A stretch of 64,000 nt of DNA from Halorussus sp. MSC15.2. Lineage in GTDB: Archaea; Halobacteriota; Halobacteria; Halobacteriales; Haladaptataceae. Below the pieces are notes generated by a model. It saw only the letters and a list, made by a program, of their open reading frames with translations, searched no databases and was not told the origin of the DNA. Where the stretch lies: assembly GCF_010747475.1 (NCBI RefSeq), contig NZ_VSLZ01000001.1:434001-498000 (forward strand). Direction: 5' to 3'. Each line of letters begins with the position of its first letter. Within the stretch, counting starts at the first letter, position 1. The position numbers and the translations under genes are program-made. Below are positions 60,113-64,000 of the stretch, piece after piece.

Positions 60113-61141
60113 ATGACTGCCGCCATCGAAGTCGAAGACCTTCGGAAGCAGTACGACGGGGTACGGGCGCTCGACGGAGTGTCGCTGTCGGTACCCGAAG
60201 GGAGTTTCTTCGGCCTGCTCGGGCCGAACGGCGCGGGCAAGACCACCTTCATCAACATCCTCGTGGGGTTGGTCCGGCGGAGCGGCGGCCGGGCCGAGGT
60301 GTTCGGCCACGACGTTGAGGACGACTACCGCGAGGCCCGTGACGCCATCGGTCTCGCGCCCCAAGAGTTCAACGTGGACCACTTCTTCCCGGTGCGCGAA
60401 GTGCTGGAACACAAGGCGGGCTACCACGGAATTCCGGCCGACGAGGCCCGCGAGCGCGCCGACGAGGTGCTGAAGCAGGTCGGCATCTACGACAAGCGCG
60501 ACACCCGGTTCAACTGGCTGTCGGGCGGGATGAAGCGCCGGTTCATGCTGGCGCGGGCGCTAATCACCGACCCCGACCTGCTGATTCTGGACGAACCGAC
60601 CGCCGGGGTGGACGTGCAGTTGCGCCACGACCTCTGGGACCTCATCACCGACCTCAACGAGTTGGGAACCACGATTCTGCTCACGACTCACTACATCGAG
60701 GAGGCCGAGCGCCTCTGCGACGAGGTGGCGATTCTGGACTCGGGCAACCTGCTGACCGTGGCGACACCCGAGGAACTGATGGACCGCGGGCCGGACAAGA
60801 TTCGGGTCACGCTCCGGAACGCGCCCGCGAGCGTGCCCGACCTGCCGATGCTCTCGGGGACCCGCGGGGCGACCGACGAGGGCCGCGTCGAGAGCGTCGA
60901 ACTCGACGGCGACCAACTGGTCGTGACCGCGACGCAGGGCGGACTCGTCGCGCCCGACCTCGTGCGGGCGCTCGACCGCGCCGGTCTCGAAATCGTTGAC
61001 TTCGACATCTCCCGGACCTCGCTCGAAGAGGTGTTCGTGGACATGACCCGCGAGGGCGGGAGCGACCAGTCCGCGGAAGCGGTCGCGGCGGACGGCGGAA
61101 TCGGTGGAGCGGTCGAGGACGACGGAGGTGTCTCCGAATGA
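60113..61141 (+). CDS. ABC transporter ATP-binding protein (ABC-2 export type)
   Basis: A 342-residue ATPase. Walker A GLLGPNGAGKTTFINIL, Q-loop APQEFN, signature WLSGGMKRRFMLARA, Walker B LLILDEPTAGVD and the H-loop TTHYIEEAERLCDE. The C-terminal extension (about 230-342) is typical of DrrA/NodI-type exporters. The ATGA overlap with the permease gene makes them one exporter. Its substrate (drug, lipid or polysaccharide) is unknown. Confidence 0.95.
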   Translation: MTAAIEVEDLRKQYDGVRALDGVSLSVPEGSFFGLLGPNGAGKTTFINILVGLVRRSGGRAEVFGHDVEDDYREARDAIGLAPQEFNVDHFFPVREVLEHKAGYHGIPADEARERADEVLKQVGIYDKRDTRFNWLSGGMKRRFMLARALITDPDLLILDEPTAGVDVQLRHDLWDLITDLNELGTTILLTTHYIEEAERLCDEVAILDSGNLLTVATPEELMDRGPDKIRVTLRNAPASVPDLPMLSGTRGATDEGRVESVELDGDQLVVTATQGGLVAPDLVRALDRAGLEIVDFDISRTSLEEVFVDMTREGGSDQSAEAVAADGGIGGAVEDDGGVSE

Positions 61142-61923
61142 ACCTCCGCGGTCTCACTGGCTTCAAGACCCTCGCGCGCCGCGAGATTCTGCGGTTCCTC
61201 CGGCGGCCTCGGAACACGTTCGTCCCGCCGTTCGTGACGAACGTCCTCTACTTCTCGGTGTTCGGTGTCATCCTCGGCGACCGCGTGGGTCGAATCAGCA
61301 TCGACGGCGGCGACCCCATCGACTACATCCTGTTCATCCTGCCCGGACTCGTCGTGCTGGGAGCCATCTCGAACGCCTTCGAGAACGCCTCGTTCTCCAT
61401 CTTCCACGGGCGCTGGAACGACTACATCGAGGAGACGCTGACCTCGCCGATGTCCTACTCGCGGATGGTCGTCGCCTACATCGTGGCCGGGGCGACTCGC
61501 GGCCTGCTCGTCGGGTCGCTCATCGCGGTCATCGGCGCGTTCTTCACCACGGTCGGCGTCGCTCGGCCGCTCTATCTGGTCGCGTTCGGTCTGGTCGTCA
61601 GCCTGTTGTTCGCCAGTTTCGGCGTCGTGGTCGGTCTCTGGGCCGACGACTGGGACAACCTGACCATGATGAATCAGTTCATCGTCCGTCCCCTCGTCTT
61701 CTTCGGCGGCGTGTTCTACGCCATCCGGGAACTCCCCTCGCCGTATCAGGAACTCTCGATGCTGAACCCGATGGTCTACATGGTCAACGGCGTCCGGTAC
61801 GGCTTTCTGGGCGTCTCGGAGGTGGACCCGAACTGGTCGCTGGCGGTCCTCTCGGGCCTGACCGCGGCCATCTTCGCGCTCGACGTCGTGCTGTTCAAGC
61901 GCGGGTACGGTCTCACGGACTGA
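61138..61923 (+). CDS. ABC-2 type permease
   Basis: A 261-residue protein with six membrane helices; FVPPFVTNVLYFSVFGVILG, LVVLGAISNAFENASFSIFHGRWND and FIVRPLVFFGGVFYAIRELPSPYQ are ABC-2 motifs (DrrB-like). It pairs with the ATPase at 60113, whose stop overlaps its ATG by four bases. It exports an unidentified substrate, likely hydrophobic or a glycoconjugate; this is inference only. Confidence 0.94.
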   Translation: MNLRGLTGFKTLARREILRFLRRPRNTFVPPFVTNVLYFSVFGVILGDRVGRISIDGGDPIDYILFILPGLVVLGAISNAFENASFSIFHGRWNDYIEETLTSPMSYSRMVVAYIVAGATRGLLVGSLIAVIGAFFTTVGVARPLYLVAFGLVVSLLFASFGVVVGLWADDWDNLTMMNQFIVRPLVFFGGVFYAIRELPSPYQELSMLNPMVYMVNGVRYGFLGVSEVDPNWSLAVLSGLTAAIFALDVVLFKRGYGLTD

Positions 61924-62004
61924 GGTGGTTGCGGAGGCGCGAGATGACCGCGAGCGCAGAAGCGTTTCCACCACAGTAACGTTGGCTACGAGTAACTTTT
62001 ACCC

Positions 62005-62256
62005 GTGACCTCCGAAACAATTGTCCTCCTCAGGTCGATTCGACGGTGGCTTCTAGTCGGTGTGTTCCTGCTGGGAGTCGGCGTCCTCACGCTGGCTCAC
62101 ACCGGCTATATTCTGACCAACACTGAGATACTGTACTGGCAGAGCCTCGTGTTTAGCATCGCGGGTGTCCTCGGCGGAGTCGTCGCGGGCGTCGCCGGAG
62201 TGAAACTACTCGGCAAGCGTCCGACTTCTGCACCCGACGAACCGGCGACCGAATGA
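62005..62256 (+). CDS. Small two-helix membrane protein
   Basis: 83 residues with a GTG start at 62005. Two hydrophobic helices (about 15-37 and 46-67) flank a polar turn (TGYILTNTEILYWQS); the second is Gly-rich (GVLGGVVAGVAGVKLL). The tail is acidic. Function unknown. It follows the ABC permease by about 80 bp but with its own AT-rich leader, so co-transcription is uncertain. Confidence 0.7.
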   Translation: MTSETIVLLRSIRRWLLVGVFLLGVGVLTLAHTGYILTNTEILYWQSLVFSIAGVLGGVVAGVAGVKLLGKRPTSAPDEPATE

Positions 62257-62300
62257 CTCTCTCAGGTAAACGACGAAGCCGGGTCAGTTCCTACTGGCCC

Positions 62301-63113
62301 TCACTCCACCCTGAACTGCTGCTCTCGGCCCTCGCCGTACATGTTCTTCGTCTCGCCGCCCTCGCCGCGGGCCTCCGCGTTGTAGGTGTAGGACCCCGTC
62401 GGCAGGTCTGAGAGCGTGACCGAGAACTCGCTCGACCCGCCGTCCCCGTCGAGTTCCACGTAGTCGGTCCACTGCTTCTCGCCGTCCTCTCGCTGGTAGA
62501 AGAAGTGGCCCGTCACCTCGTCGTAGGCGTCAACCCCCTTCGCGGACCCGCGGAGCGTCACCTCGCTCCCCGCGTCGTTCGTCTTGGGTGCCAGCGTCTC
62601 CACGCGCAGGCAGTTGGTCGAGGGACCCGAACAGGGGTCGCCCGCCGTGACCGCGAGCGTCTCGCTGACGCGCCGGGACTGGCCTTCGTAGTCGGTCAGG
62701 GTCGCCTCGGCGCGGTACTCGTAGGTCCGGCCGGGTTCGAGACCCGAAGCGGTGGCTTCGAGGTAGATATCGTCGGCGAGCGGGCCGGTCTCGGTGGCGA
62801 GTCGTCGCCACTTCGCACCGGCGTCGGTCGTATCCCCGCCGCCGGACGCCGGTTTCGGTCGGTAGAACAGGTTCACCTCGACCTCGTAGTCCGTCTCGTA
62901 GGCCGATTCGACCGCGGCGCGGAAGGTGACGGCGGTGTCGCCGATTTCGGCGGGTCGGGCGTAGACGCCACCCAACTGCCAATTCTGTCCCACGCCGGAC
63001 TCCGACTCGTCGGGCGCGTCGGTCCCGTCCGAGCGTCGGGCCGTCGCCGTGATTCCCGTGCCTGTCGTGCCAGCGACCGCGTAGCCGAGGAGTTCGCGTC
63101 TGCTGAGTGCCAT
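62301..63113 (-). CDS. Tat-exported beta-sandwich protein
   Basis: 270 residues from the ATG at 63113, beginning MALSRRELLGYAVAGTTGTG, a twin-arginine signal; the longer frame to 63155 is a shadow. The mature part holds two Ig/fibronectin-like stretches: VTFRAAVESAYETDYEVEV and YLEATASGLEPGRTYEYRA, then VETLAPKTNDAGSEVTLRG and FSVTLSDLPTGSYTYNAEA. A single disulfide may form between CSGPSTNC. The function is unknown; likely cell-surface binding. Confidence 0.84.
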   Translation of the reverse strand: MALSRRELLGYAVAGTTGTGITATARRSDGTDAPDESESGVGQNWQLGGVYARPAEIGDTAVTFRAAVESAYETDYEVEVNLFYRPKPASGGGDTTDAGAKWRRLATETGPLADDIYLEATASGLEPGRTYEYRAEATLTDYEGQSRRVSETLAVTAGDPCSGPSTNCLRVETLAPKTNDAGSEVTLRGSAKGVDAYDEVTGHFFYQREDGEKQWTDYVELDGDGGSSEFSVTLSDLPTGSYTYNAEARGEGGETKNMYGEGREQQFRVE

Positions 63114-63291
63114 CCGTTCCGCGCACTCGCCGGAACCGGCATGAATCCGCGTCACCGTTCCGAGGGAAATCGGCCGTTTCCCGTTTTTGTCGCGAGGTAA
63201 GCCCCAGTTTCCCCGACGTTTCGAGTGTCTTCACGTCCGCCGAGTGCTTCGACGGGTACCGGGCGTCTTCACCACCTGTCGAGTCGTCGGG

Positions 63292-64000
63292 TTACTCCTC
63301 CCACGGTTCGCCGCCCTGCTGGTCGCCGAACAGTTCGCGCATCAGCGTCACGATGCTCTCGGGCGGGAACTGGCCGCGCTCGGTCACGATGGCGTCCACG
63401 TACCGCGGCGGCGTCACGTCGAAGGCGGGGTTCTCGACGGTCACGTCGCCGATTTCCTCCTCCTCGTCGAGGGTGAGCACCTCGCGCTCGTCGCGCATCT
63501 CGATTTCGACGGTGTGGCCCGTCATCGTGTCGGGGTGGAGCTTCAGCGTCTGGGCCGCGACCATGACGGGGACGCCGCGCTCGCGGGCGTTGACCGCCAG
63601 CCCCGAGGTGCCGACCTTGTTGATGACCGACCCGTCGGCCGCGATGGAGTCCGCGCCCACGAGCACGTGGTCGGTCTGGTCGAGGTACCGGCGCGCGGCG
63701 TTGTCCACGATGAGCGTGACGGGGACGTCCATGTCGCGGAGCCACTGGGCGGTGATGTGACCCTGCTTTCGCGGACGGGTCTCCTTGACGATGGCGTGAA
63801 TCTCCTTCCCTTGGTCCAGCGCCTTCTCGACGCACGAGAGCGCGTCCGTGGAGTGACAGTGGGTCATCACGGTGTCGCCGTCCCGAAGTCGGTTCGCACC
63901 GATACGCCCGAGGTTGTCTTGGGCCTGCCCGAGTTCGCGCTGGAACTCGTCGGCGCTCTCGACCACGCTCTCGCGGAGTTTCGGGACCGAACCTCCCTCC
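63292..64000 (-). CDS. Ribose-1,5-bisphosphate isomerase (e2b2 family), C-terminal part
   Basis: The open frame continues beyond the right edge, so the start is not seen (the GTG at 63966 is internal). The C-terminal about 235 residues contain MTHCHSTDALSCVEKAL, VKETRPRKQGHITAQWL, VDNAARRYLDQTDHVLVGADS and GTSGLAVNARERGVPVMV, matching the eIF2B-alpha-like isomerase group. The archaeal member converts ribose-1,5-bisphosphate to ribulose-1,5-bisphosphate in the AMP/nucleoside salvage route that feeds RubisCO; an eIF2B-like role is the main alternative. Terminal sequence is EPWEE. Confidence 0.9.
   Translation of the reverse strand, partial: EGGSVPKLRESVVESADEFQRELGQAQDNLGRIGANRLRDGDTVMTHCHSTDALSCVEKALDQGKEIHAIVKETRPRKQGHITAQWLRDMDVPVTLIVDNAARRYLDQTDHVLVGADSIAADGSVINKVGTSGLAVNARERGVPVMVAAQTLKLHPDTMTGHTVEIEMRDEREVLTLDEEEEIGDVTVENPAFDVTPPRYVDAIVTERGQFPPESIVTLMRELFGDQQGGEPWEE

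Overview
The window is chromosomal DNA of a haloarchaeon (class Halobacteria). The evidence is acidic, G+C-rich proteins, twin-arginine export signals on secreted proteins, haloarchaeal-type TATA boxes close to start codons, and archaeal information-processing genes: aIF5B/IF-2, aIF2-gamma, Rpo7, Spt4, S24e, S27ae, a Kae1-Bud32 fusion, TrmY, NucS and CetZ. The genus cannot be fixed by reading alone. I see no rRNA, transposase, integrase or CRISPR array. There is one tRNA, tRNA-Pro(CGG).

Layout. 1-7.5 kb: the start of nob1 and a PRC-barrel gene diverge from infB; then come a Tat-exported propeller protein, pyruvoyl arginine decarboxylase, a cupin, an ITPase and a zinc-binding HTH regulator. 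7.9-13.1 kb: a conserved translation/transcription operon (aIF2-gamma, PIN nuclease, rpo7, spt4, dephospho-CoA kinase, S24e, S27ae, Kae1-Bud32). 13.1-18.1 kb: small genes, a polyprenyl-diphosphate phosphatase whose last helix is lost to a +1 shift in a G7 run, and the UDP-GlcNAc pair glmU-like/glmS. 18.1-39.4 kb: a surface-polysaccharide/glycosylation locus. Its left half (about 19.1-29.3 kb) is strikingly A+T-rich and reads like an imported cassette: flippase, Wzy-like polymerase, three glycosyltransferases, an FkbM-type methyltransferase and two sulfatase-fold proteins. Its right half is closer to host composition: asparagine-synthase-like amidotransferase, glycosyltransferase, initiating sugar-phosphate transferase, NAD-dependent epimerase, nucleotidyltransferase, UDP-sugar dehydrogenase and an AglB/STT3-like protein whose WWDXG motif is not recognisable.

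39.5-46.7 kb: CoA-transferase, LeuA-like synthase, VOC protein, zinc finger, CetZ, TrmY and a LOG/TIGR00725 protein. 46.8-51 kb: tRNA-Pro followed by poorly characterised secreted and membrane genes, including a membrane-anchored winged-helix regulator diverging from a secreted protein across a likely operator, and a CheC-like protein. 51-64 kb: HAD dehalogenase, M20 peptidase, trans-sulfuration enzyme, P-loop kinase, NucS, a K+ channel with two RCK modules, an ABC exporter and the C-terminal part of ribose-1,5-bisphosphate isomerase.

How it fits together: glmU/glmS supply UDP-GlcNAc, and the nucleotidyltransferase, dehydrogenase and epimerase supply UDP-hexuronate-type donors. The sugar transferase loads a polyprenyl carrier, and the glycosyltransferases, methyltransferase and amidotransferase elaborate it. 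The flippase and Wzy-like protein export and polymerise it. The sulfatase-fold enzymes may decorate or trim it, and the UppP-type phosphatase could recycle the lipid. The most unusual signals are the mosaic sugar locus, the paired T-X-P-A-H sulfatase-fold proteins, the degenerate AglB-like protein, the uppP frameshift, the 49.05 kb operator array and the 28-29 bp repeat array at 55.6 kb.
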